A stretch of 7,961 nucleotides of DNA from an uncultured Collinsella sp. (lineage in GTDB: Bacteria > Actinomycetota > Coriobacteriia > Coriobacteriales > Coriobacteriaceae), in NCBI GenBank assembly GCA_900545555.1, contig UQZI01000087.1, positions 1 to 7,961 of the forward strand. The letters are read 5' to 3'. Shown piece after piece: positions 1 to 5,861 of the stretch. The notes under the pieces are model-generated. The model was not told the DNA's origin. It ran no database searches and saw only the letters and a program-made list of their open reading frames with translations. The translations under genes were made by a program, and so were the position numbers. Position 1 is the stretch's first letter. Each line of letters begins with the position of its first letter.

Positions 1-1037
1 TAGCTGCGGCCCGACAGCGGGTCGCGGATGGCACCGCCCACGCAGGTGGCGGCACCACCGAAGGGCTCGATCTCGGTCGGGTGGTTGTGGGTCTCGTTCT
101 TAAAGAGGAACAGCCAGTCCTGGTCCTCGCCGTCGACATCGACCTTCACCTTGACGGTGCAGGCGTTGATCTCCTCGGACTCGTCGACATCGGTCATGAC
201 GCCGGTCTTCTTGAGGTACTTGGCGCCGATGGTGCCCATGTCCATGAGGCAGACGGGCTTGGTGTCGCGACCGAGTTCGTGGCGCATCTCCATGTAGCGG
301 TCGAAGGCCTGCTGCACCACGGCGTCGTCGATCGTCACGTCGTCCAGGACGGTGCCGAAGGTGGTGTGGCGGCAGTGATCGGACCAGTAGGTGTCGATCA
401 CGCGGATCTCGGTGATGGTGGGGTCGCGATCCTCATCGCGGAAGTACTGCTGGCAGAAGGCGATGTCCGCCTCGTCCATGGCAAGGCCGCGCTCGGAAAT
501 AAAGGCGGCAAGGCCGGCTTCGTCGAGCTCGCGGAAACCGTCGAGCACCTCGACGGGCTGGGGCTCGGGGGTCTCCATGTACAGCGTCTCGGGCAGGTCG
601 AGCGAGGCGATACGCGCCTCGACGGGGTTCACCACGTAGTGCTTGATGGCATCAATGGCGGCCTCGTCCAGAGCGCCCGAGATCATATAGACCTTGGCGG
701 AGCGCACGGCGGGGCGCTCGCCCTGGCTGATGAGCTGCACGCACTCGCTGGCGGAGTCGGCGCGCTGGTCAAACTGGCCAGGCAGGAATTCGACGGCAAA
801 GACGGCGTCATCGCTTGCGGGGAGCTCGTCGTAGGTCACATCGACCTGGGGCTCGCTAAAGACGGTCGGCACGCAGGACCGGAAAAGCTCCTTGTCGATG
901 CCCTCGACGTCGTAGCGGTTGATAATCCTCAGGGCCTCGATGCCCTTGATGCCGAGAATTTCGGTCAGCTCGCCCTTGAGCTGCTGAGCCTCGACGTCGA
1001 ACCCGGGTTTCTTCTCCACGTAGATACGAGAGACCAT
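1..1037 (-). CDS. purL: Phosphoribosylformylglycinamidine synthase, N-terminal 345 residues (cut by window edge)
   Basis: This enzyme makes formylglycinamidine ribonucleotide from FGAR, glutamine and ATP, a step of de novo purine synthesis in the cytoplasm. The visible part carries the two family signatures: YWSDHCRHTTF at residues 217-227 and KNETHNHPTE at 313-322, followed by the glycine-rich GGAATCVGGAIRDP. The N-terminal region (VSRIYVEKKPGFDVEAQQL) suggests the large single-chain form common in Clostridia and Actinobacteria, about 1,200 residues with a C-terminal glutaminase; that C-terminal part lies outside the window, so this is inference. The ATG at 1035-1037 is chosen because a purine-rich AGGAAGGCAGG lies just upstream and the family start fits. 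The gene is divergent from the antiporter gene, with 184 bp between them. The reading frame is intact up to the window edge. Confidence 0.95.
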   Translation of the reverse strand, partial: MVSRIYVEKKPGFDVEAQQLKGELTEILGIKGIEALRIINRYDVEGIDKELFRSCVPTVFSEPQVDVTYDELPASDDAVFAVEFLPGQFDQRADSASECVQLISQGERPAVRSAKVYMISGALDEAAIDAIKHYVVNPVEARIASLDLPETLYMETPEPQPVEVLDGFRELDEAGLAAFISERGLAMDEADIAFCQQYFRDEDRDPTITEIRVIDTYWSDHCRHTTFGTVLDDVTIDDAVVQQAFDRYMEMRHELGRDTKPVCLMDMGTIGAKYLKKTGVMTDVDESEEINACTVKVKVDVDGEDQDWLFLFKNETHNHPTEIEPFGGAATCVGGAIRDPLSGRS

Positions 1038-1146
1038 TGGTTCCTGCCTTCCTGATCGGTTGGGCGTACGGTACGGTATGCGGCAGCGGTCGGTTTGCGG
1101 GGTCTGCCCTGCGGTCGCCTTGAGCCACATGTTTGTAAACCTCACT

Positions 1147-1194
1147 ATGATACGACAGCTCGCGGCGCGTTGAGGACGGCGAGGGTGCTACAGT
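1147..1194. promoter_or_regulatory. Possible divergent promoter region between purL and the antiporter gene
   Basis: The 184-bp gap between the divergent genes must hold both promoters. On the plus strand, TGCTACAGT at 1186-1194 resembles an extended -10 element (TG, one base, then TACAGT). It would give a leader of about 20 nt before the ATG at 1222. No good -35 lies at standard spacing; TTGAGG at 1170-1175 is only 13 nt away. On the minus strand, TATCAT (reading 1152 to 1147) is a possible -10 for purL, with a leader of about 100 nt. I see no clear purine-repressor site or riboswitch. The calls rest on motif likeness only. Confidence 0.25.
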
Positions 1195-1221
1195 GAAGCG
1201 CAAACAAGAGAAAGGCATCAC

Positions 1222-2784
1222 ATGGCATTCGTTTCGCTCGCCATCATCGCACTCGTGGCCTTTGCGAGTCCTTTTATCGCCTCGGCGATTCCCGGAAAAC
1301 CCGTTCCCGAGACGGTCTTTTTGCTCGTGCTCGGCGCGGTACTGGGACCCCATATGCTCGGCGTCATCCATGTAGATGCTGAGGTCTCGCTTGTGTCCGA
1401 GCTGGGCCTGGCCTTTTTGTTCCTGCTTGCCGGCTTTGAGATCGACCCCAAGAGCATCACGGGCGTCGAGGGGCGCTACGGCTTGGCGACGTGGGTCGTC
1501 ACGTTTGGTATCGCCTGGCTTGCCGTGCGCTTTACCCCGTGGTTCTCAGTCAGTCATTTCGACGGTATCGCCGTGACGCTTGCCCTCACTTCGACGGCGC
1601 TCGGTACGCTTGTGCCCATCATGCGTGAGCGCTCGCTCACCGGCACGCGCGTGGGCGACTCGATTCTCGCGTATGGCACTTGGGGCGAGCTCGGTCCCGT
1701 GCTCGCCATGTCGGTGCTGTTGTCTGCCCGCACTGGCATCCAAACGCTCGTTATCCTTGGCTTGTTTGCGGTGGTTTGCGTGTTGCTGGCCGTGGTCCCG
1801 AGCCGCTCCAAGCGCGTCGGCAGCCGCTTCTTTGCATTTGTTGAGGAGCGCGCCGATACCACGTCGCAGACCTTCGTGCGCCTGACGGTGCTCATCCTGG
1901 TCACGCTCGTGGCATTCTCGGCTGTCTTTGATCTCGACATCGTGTTGGGTTCTTTTGCCGCTGGCTTTGTCCTGCGCTATATCATCCCCGAGGGCAACCA
2001 TACGCTCGAGACCAAGCTCGACGGTCTGGCCTACGGTTTTTTGATTCCGGTGTTCTTTACCGTATCGGGCGCAAAGATCGATCTGACGGCCGTGGCGTCG
2101 CGCCCGGGTCTGCTCGTGGGCTTTATCGTGGCGTTGTTGATTATTCGTGCCGTGCCCATTCTTATTTCCATGAGCATTTGTCCTGCGACGCGCGATGTGT
2201 CGGCGTATGGTCGCATTACCGTGGCCCTGTACTGCACCACGGCGCTGCCGATCATCGTTGCCGTTACGAGCGTTGCCGTCAACGCGGGCGCGCTGTCGCA
2301 AGATATTGCGTCGGTCATGGTTGCCGCCGGTGCCATCACGGTGTTCTTGATGCCATTGCTCGCGCAGCTCTTCTACCGCGTGGTGGATGCCGCACCGGTC
2401 GCCGCCGTGGCAGAGGTTGCCGAGCATCCATCCGATGCGCTCGACATCTTGCGCGCCCACCACGACCTAGCGAGCTTGCTCGCGCGCGAGCACGAGCTGC
2501 TGACCTCGCATGGCCATGGTCGCGTATTCGAGGGCCTGCCTACGCTCGATACGATTGCCGAGCGTCTTTCCGCCGAGGCGGCGAGCGGCCACATCGATGC
2601 CCGCATCGTGGACGCGGCGCACCTGCTTGCCGATAAGACCTATGGAGACGAGGTCGACCCGTCCGAGCTGACTCCGCGTGAGCGCCGCCGCCTGGAGCGC
2701 GCCAAGCTCGCTGTGCGCGAATACCGCCGCCGCATGCTGGAGCTCTATGCAAGAGAAGAAGCCGAGGACGACGACGGCAGGTAG
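1222..2784 (+). CDS. Cation:proton antiporter, CPA2 (Kef/NapA-like) family
   Basis: This 520-residue integral membrane protein is predicted to exchange Na+ or K+ for protons. Residues 1-390 hold about 12 hydrophobic segments in the pattern of the Na+/H+ exchanger domain. Family-like stretches are LGLAFLFLLAGFEID (61-75), LTSTALGTLVPIMRE (122-136), YGTWGELGPVLAMS (151-164, with a buried acidic E156) and GFLIPVFFTVSGAKID (272-287). After the last helix comes a hydrophilic tail of about 130 residues that is rich in Ala, Arg and Glu and ends in a run of acidic residues. There is no glycine-rich Rossmann (TrkA-N/RCK) motif in the tail, so this is not a full-length KefB/KefC with a nucleotide-gated C-terminus. 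AGAAAGG precedes the ATG by 7 nt. No terminator directly follows; the repeat array and a hairpin come next. The ion cannot be told from sequence. Confidence 0.85.
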   Translation: MAFVSLAIIALVAFASPFIASAIPGKPVPETVFLLVLGAVLGPHMLGVIHVDAEVSLVSELGLAFLFLLAGFEIDPKSITGVEGRYGLATWVVTFGIAWLAVRFTPWFSVSHFDGIAVTLALTSTALGTLVPIMRERSLTGTRVGDSILAYGTWGELGPVLAMSVLLSARTGIQTLVILGLFAVVCVLLAVVPSRSKRVGSRFFAFVEERADTTSQTFVRLTVLILVTLVAFSAVFDLDIVLGSFAAGFVLRYIIPEGNHTLETKLDGLAYGFLIPVFFTVSGAKIDLTAVASRPGLLVGFIVALLIIRAVPILISMSICPATRDVSAYGRITVALYCTTALPIIVAVTSVAVNAGALSQDIASVMVAAGAITVFLMPLLAQLFYRVVDAAPVAAVAEVAEHPSDALDILRAHHDLASLLAREHELLTSHGHGRVFEGLPTLDTIAERLSAEAASGHIDARIVDAAHLLADKTYGDEVDPSELTPRERRRLERAKLAVREYRRRMLELYAREEAEDDDGR

Positions 2785-2837
2785 CAGGGCAGCCCCAAGG
2801 GTTTAAACGGGACGCGCTCTCCGTCTCGACTTTGGAA

Positions 2838-3161
2838 TGGGATGCAACTTCCCGTTGAGGGGCTTTGCGGAAACGACGTCCCGGAATTTAGGCGCAGAGT
2901 GGGATGTAATTTCTGCATCGACATCCTGCGGGAAAGCGCGTCCCAGTTTGAAGGCGCGTAATGGGGTGTGTTTTCCGAAACAGGGGCAGTTGGGAAACTG
3001 TGTCCCGGAATGGGCGCTCAGAGTGGGATGTGGTTTCCGCGAGAGGCTCGTTGCGGAAACGGCATCCCAGAATCGGCATCCAAAACGGGATGCAGTTTCC
3101 GCAAGCGGCTCTGGGGAAACCGTGCCCCGTTCTGGTCCGAAATACTGGGACATAGTTTCCC
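2838..3161. repeat. Tandem array of five 60-62 bp imperfect dyads plus a partial sixth
   Basis: Units start at 2838, 2900, 2962, 3024 and 3086; the first four are exactly 62 bp and the fifth 60 bp. A sixth begins at 3146 and stops after its first arm. Each unit reads TGGGATG, then TTTCCGC, a loop of about 12 bp, GCGGAAAC, then TCCC, and an 18-bp spacer often like GAATNGGCGC. Reading each arm outside-in gives a shared half-site, GGGRYR, two to three free bases, then GTTTCC or a near match. Eleven copies alternate in orientation. Arms within a unit do not mirror each other base for base, so conserved binding half-sites fit better than conserved hairpins. The array sits between the 3' ends of two convergent genes, as REP/BIME elements often do. 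Several reading frames stay open across it on both strands, but the period is not a multiple of three, so no coding repeat is maintained. Confidence 0.9.
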
Positions 3162-3170
3162 TTTCATAAC

Positions 3171-3218
3171 AGAAGAAGGCGCGCTGCCTGCAGTTGATGC
3201 GGGCAGCGAGCCTTCTTT
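3171..3218. terminator. Long hairpin, probable bidirectional terminator
   Basis: AGAAGGC at 3174-3180 pairs with GCCTTCT at 3210-3216, and CGCTGCC at 3182-3188 pairs with GGCAGCG. One G/A mismatch separates the two stems. A further TGCA/TGCG pairing leaves a 5-nt loop (GTTGA), giving about 18 bp in total. Short T-rich tails follow on both strands (TTCTTT on plus, TTCTTCTGTT on minus). It lies between the convergent antiporter and SDR genes and could end transcripts from both. Confidence 0.75.
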
Positions 3219-3260
3219 GGTTGAGCTATGTTGAGGTTTGTGGCCGAAGCTCGTGGCCTC

Positions 3261-4010
3261 TTAGGAGCGGGCAGCTCCGTCGACGGGGAGCACGGCGCCT
3301 GTGACGTAGGCGGACATGTCGCTCGCCAAGAAAACGAAGGCGTTGGCGACATCCTCGGGCTCGCCCATGCGACCCAGCGGAATGGTGGCGATGATGGGCT
3401 TGATGACCTCTTCGGGCAGGTTGGCGACCATATCGGTCTTGGTTACGCCAGGTGCGACGGCGTTGACGCGAATGCCCATGGGGGCGAGCTCGCGCGAGAG
3501 CGACTGGATCATGCCGTTGACGGCAAACTTGGACGTGGGATAGCCGACGCCGGAGGGCTGACCGTACTTGGCGACCATCGAGCTCGTGGTGGTGATGGTG
3601 CCGCCGTGGCCGGCCTCGGTCATGATCTTGGCGGCAGCCTGGTGGCCATTAAAGACGGCGACGACGTTGAGGTCCATGACCTTTGCAAACTCCTCGGCCG
3701 TGTAGTCCAAAAGGGGCGAGCGCTGGGAGATGCCGGCATTGTTGACGACCGTGTCCAGGCCGCCCATATCGGTGGCAGCTTGGGTAAAGGCCTCGGTTAC
3801 GGCCTCGAGTGAGGTGAGGTTGCACGAACGCCCCCAGATCTTTGCCTCGGGATAGGCGGCGGCGAGCTTCTCAACGGCCGCGTCGGCGGTTTCCTGACGC
3901 GAACCAAAGACGGTGACGGCGGCGCCTTCCTCGATAAAACGGCAGGCGATGGCATAGCCGATACCGCGCGTGCCTCCGGTGATGATTGCTTTCTTGCCCT
4001 CGAGCAACAT
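3261..4010 (-). CDS. SDR-family oxidoreductase, BaiA-like / FabG-like
   Basis: A classical short-chain dehydrogenase of 249 residues, acting in the cytoplasm with a nicotinamide cofactor. Visible motifs are the cofactor loop TGGTRGIG (11-18), NNAG (90-93), and the catalytic tetrad N115, S144, Y157 and K161 in GYPTSK. The C-terminus LPVDGAARS is family-like. From memory, it resembles clostridial BaiA (bile-acid 3-alpha-hydroxysteroid dehydrogenase, also 249 residues) along its whole length, for example SGVGYP.SK, VAPGV..TDM and EP-(E/D)-(D/E)-(V/I)-AN. BaiA has FGETQEE after the second strand where this protein has FGSRQET; Ser-Arg there usually favours NADP(H). The substrate is not certain: bile-acid or steroid hydroxyl groups, other ketones, or 3-oxoacyl-ACP are all possible. 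The ATG at 4008-4010 is chosen over the longer frame to 4097 because GGAGG sits 5 nt upstream and the Rossmann strand begins at once. Confidence 0.88.
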   Translation of the reverse strand: MLLEGKKAIITGGTRGIGYAIACRFIEEGAAVTVFGSRQETADAAVEKLAAAYPEAKIWGRSCNLTSLEAVTEAFTQAATDMGGLDTVVNNAGISQRSPLLDYTAEEFAKVMDLNVVAVFNGHQAAAKIMTEAGHGGTITTTSSMVAKYGQPSGVGYPTSKFAVNGMIQSLSRELAPMGIRVNAVAPGVTKTDMVANLPEEVIKPIIATIPLGRMGEPEDVANAFVFLASDMSAYVTGAVLPVDGAARS

Positions 4011-4161
4011 GGTGCCTCCATTCTTCGGGGGTGGACATACGCAGCACAGCATAACGGCGCGCAAAATCAACTTCGTTCGCATATCGGTAAACGGCACCCT
4101 CGGTTGTCAGCGAATGGCCAAGTTGTTCAAACTTTTGCTTGATGAACGCAATGGGCGGTTT

Positions 4162-4200
4162 CAAACAAAGGGGCTCCCATCCAAACGGACGGGAGCCCCT
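4162..4200 (-). terminator. Intrinsic terminator of the homoserine dehydrogenase gene
   Basis: A perfect 10-bp stem (AGGGGCTCCC at 4169-4178 against GGGAGCCCCT at 4191-4200) is extended by three inner pairs across one A/C mismatch, with an AAAC loop. On the minus strand it is followed by TTTGTTTG. It begins 31 nt after the stop codon of the minus-strand gene upstream. Confidence 0.85.
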
Positions 4201-4230
4201 CAGGTGCTATGTTGTGTGCCAAGGACTGGA

Positions 4231-5475
4231 CTAGTTCGCCATGACACCTTCGGTCCAGGCCTCGACGTCCTCGATGCGCAGGACGTTGGCGACCTCGGCC
4301 ACGCAGTCGACGCTGGCAAGCTCGGCGGCGGCAGCCTGGACGTCCTTCTCGAGTGCGCGGTGCGTCAGGAAGATGACCGAGCAGGCATCGCTGACGCCCG
4401 ACTTGCCGTCCTCGACCTGGTTGATGAGCGAGATCGAGATGTTGTGCTTGGCAAAGATGTCGACCGTCTCGGACAGGGCGCCCACGCGGTCGGCGACCTT
4501 CAGGCGCACATAGTACTTGGTCTGGAGCTCGTCCATGGGCTTAAAGGCGAGGTTGTGACCATAGGGCTCAATCTCGGGCAGCGGAGCCACGCCGCGGCTG
4601 ATCTGCTCGGAGAGCGACAGGATATCGCCCACGACGGCGCTCGCGGTGGGGAAGGAGCCTGCGCCGGCACCGTAGAACATGGTCTCGCCCACGGCGTCGC
4701 CCACCACGTAGACAGCGTTCATGGCGCCGTTGACCTTGGCAAGCATGTGGTCGGCGGGGATCAGCGTGGGGTGCACGCGGACGTCGACGCCGGCGTCGGT
4801 GTTGCGTGCGATGCCCAGCAGCTTGATGGTGTAGCCGAGCTCGCGGGCCTGGGCAATGTCCTCGGCGCCGATGGTACGGATACCCTGCTGGTAGACATCG
4901 TCGGTGGTCACGCGGGTGCCAAAGCCGATGGAAGCGAGGATTGCCGTCTTGCTGGCGGCGTCGAAGCCGTCGACGTCGGCGGACGGGTCGGCCTCGGCAT
5001 AGCCCTTTGCCTGGGCGTCGGCGAGCACGTCAGCGTAATCGGCGCCCTCGGCGTCCATGCGCGACAGGATATAGTTGGTGGTGCCGTTGAGGATGCCGGT
5101 GACCTGGCTGAGCTCGTTGGCTGCCAAGCAGGAGGTCAGGGGCCGCAGGATAGGGATGCCCCCGCCCACGCTGGCCTCGAACAGATAGCTGACCCCGTGC
5201 TCCCGGGCCAGCTGGAGCAGCTCATAGCCGTGGGTGGCCACCAGCTCCTTGTTGGAGGTGACCACATGGCGGCCGCTCTCCAGCGCGGATTTCACATAAA
5301 AGTACGCGGGCTTCAGGCCCCCACATCCCATGTGGCGGTATTGTATCCGGATCTCACTGGCGGAGGGATAAAAATGTGGATCTGCTCCCATGGGACCGGA
5401 CACACTGACCACCACCAGGGAGAGCCAGACCTTTTCCTCTGTCACTCCGCCCTGGGAGATGGTGCGGGCGCCCAT
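4231..5475 (-). CDS. hom: Homoserine dehydrogenase, chimeric: catalytic and ACT domains kept, NAD(P)-binding N-terminus replaced
   Basis: Homoserine dehydrogenase reduces aspartate semialdehyde to homoserine on the way to threonine and methionine. In the 414-residue open frame, homology runs only from residue 52 (GGLKPAYFYVKSALE) to the end. It includes HVVTSNKELVA (70-80), EASVGGGIPILRPL (100-113), GILNGTTNYIL (127-137), DGFDAASK with the likely catalytic lysine K176, and a C-terminal ACT domain (about 320-404) that usually binds a feedback amino acid. The N-terminal GxGxxG dinucleotide-binding strand and roughly 85-95 residues expected before GGL are missing. Residues 1-51 are unlike the family, and no ribosome-binding site precedes the ATG at 5475, 5390 or 5331. 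Codon style changes near residues 112-140: downstream is Collinsella-like, upstream Firmicute-like. As written the product could not bind cofactor. Most likely an assembly artefact rather than a working gene. Confidence 0.8.
   Translation of the reverse strand: MGARTISQGGVTEEKVWLSLVVVSVSGPMGADPHFYPSASEIRIQYRHMGCGGLKPAYFYVKSALESGRHVVTSNKELVATHGYELLQLAREHGVSYLFEASVGGGIPILRPLTSCLAANELSQVTGILNGTTNYILSRMDAEGADYADVLADAQAKGYAEADPSADVDGFDAASKTAILASIGFGTRVTTDDVYQQGIRTIGAEDIAQARELGYTIKLLGIARNTDAGVDVRVHPTLIPADHMLAKVNGAMNAVYVVGDAVGETMFYGAGAGSFPTASAVVGDILSLSEQISRGVAPLPEIEPYGHNLAFKPMDELQTKYYVRLKVADRVGALSETVDIFAKHNISISLINQVEDGKSGVSDACSVIFLTHRALEKDVQAAAAELASVDCVAEVANVLRIEDVEAWTEGVMAN
5050..5130. other. Compositional breakpoint inside hom (probable chimeric join)
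   Basis: On the minus strand, codons before this stretch run CTG-CGG-CCC-CTG and CGG-GAG-CAC-GGG. After it they run TCG-CGC-ATG-GAC and GAC-GTG-CTC-GCC. The exact switch is hidden because the stretch between encodes VTGILNGTTNYIL (5065-5103), among the best conserved segments of the enzyme, where unrelated species can share long identical DNA. That is where short-read assemblers tend to cross-join. Genuine recombination would look the same at this scale. Confidence 0.6.
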
Positions 5476-5605
5476 CTATGAGAGCGGCGCCTGCAGCTTC
5501 CGGGTGGCAGGTGTACGCAGTGTGCTGGGAGCAGTATTACGGCAGCTGCAATCCGCCCTGCTGGTCTTTGGGAAGGTGGTTCTGGGAACGATTTCTCACC
5601 CGCTT
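5323..5605. other. Unassigned segment with no supported gene
   Basis: This stretch lies between the end of recognisable homoserine dehydrogenase and a terminator hairpin. The plus-strand frame 5390-5668 (92 codons) has GC-rich third positions and reads like possible coding sequence (TTTRESQTFSSVTPPWEMVR, then a hydrophobic patch LQSALLVFGKVVLGTI). However, it lacks a ribosome-binding site, runs through the terminator stem and matches nothing I recognise. It may be the tail or a remnant of a gene cut by the join near 5323. The minus frame, an extension of hom, is equally unrecognised. Confidence 0.4.
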
Positions 5606-5654
5606 GGGGAAAAAGAAAAGCGTCCGGCTTGCCGCAAGGCAGCTAAACGCTTTT
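5606..5654 (-). terminator. Intrinsic terminator, minus strand
   Basis: AAAAGCGT at 5616-5623 pairs with ACGCTTTT at 5647-5654. An inner GC-rich stem (GC-TGCC against GGCA-GC with one bulge) closes on a GCAA loop, with a small internal loop between the stems. On the minus strand the stem is followed by CTTTTTCCCC, a good T tract. It lies about 210 bp beyond the stop of the ABC-like gene and could end the kinase/ABC-like transcript, with the intervening DNA as its 3' untranslated region. Confidence 0.7.
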
Positions 5655-5696
5655 CGGCGGGTATCTGAAATGGGGATAAAACCCATGAATAGCGCT

Positions 5697-5762
5697 GCAT
5701 GGCGGGCCGGGGCACCGCCAACGGGCATGTGCCGACACCGGCGGGCAACTGCCGCGCCATGC
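5697..5762. repeat. 66-bp imperfect palindrome
   Basis: GCATGGCG (5697-5704) and CGCCATGC (5755-5762) form a perfect 8-bp outer stem. Inside, GCACCGCC faces GGCGGGC with one bulged base after a loosely paired stretch. The apical part contains its own small palindrome, GGCATGTGCC. It lies in the non-coding gap downstream of the ABC-like gene. It could be an mRNA 3' stabilising structure, a binding site or a small repeated element; nothing in the sequence decides between these. Confidence 0.5.
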
Positions 5763-5792
5763 AAAATTCTGCGGATGCCTTTCGTCCTGCAG
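5763..5792 (-). terminator. Weak hairpin with T-rich tail after the ABC-like gene
   Basis: On the minus strand CTGC(A)GGA pairs with TCCGCAG around a 9-nt loop and is followed by AATTTTGC. It begins 69 nt beyond the stop codon at 5862. The stem is only 7 bp with one bulge, so it may be a weak terminator, with the stronger one at 5606-5654 as backup. Confidence 0.3.
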
Positions 5793-5861
5793 CAAAAAAT
5801 GCTGGATGGAGGAAAAAGGAGGTCTTTGTGCCACAAGTCTGCCGCCGGTTTTCCATGGAAG

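Noticed and set aside
81..1055. Long plus-strand open frame of 324 codons opposite purL
   Set aside because: It is a shadow of the GC-rich purL codons. The minus strand has unmistakable FGAM synthase motifs; the plus product is a low-complexity Gly/Leu/Val/Asp-rich sequence.
2838..3161. CRISPR array
   Set aside because: Units abut with no 30-40 bp unique spacers. The 18-bp inter-dyad pieces resemble each other, the repeats are degenerate, and no cas gene is near.
2803..3234. Hypothetical proteins of about 60-116 residues on both strands across the repeat array
   Set aside because: They exist only because the repeat lacks stops in several frames. The 62-bp period shifts frame each unit, they overlap on opposite strands, and none has a supporting ribosome-binding site.
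3228..3812. Plus-strand open frame of 194 codons opposite the SDR
   Set aside because: Antisense shadow; the SDR on the minus strand has the full catalytic tetrad and a good ribosome-binding site.
4011..4164. Small upstream coding frame before the SDR (TTG start, product like FIKQKFEQLGHSLTTEG)
   Set aside because: The codons look plausible, but the TTG has no ribosome-binding site, its frame differs from the SDR frame and runs on into the SDR gene, and no family is recognised. It is more likely the promoter and leader region.
3970..5481. Plus-strand open frame of 503 codons opposite hom
   Set aside because: It is an antisense shadow of homoserine dehydrogenase, which carries the catalytic lysine motif and ACT domain; the plus product resembles no family.
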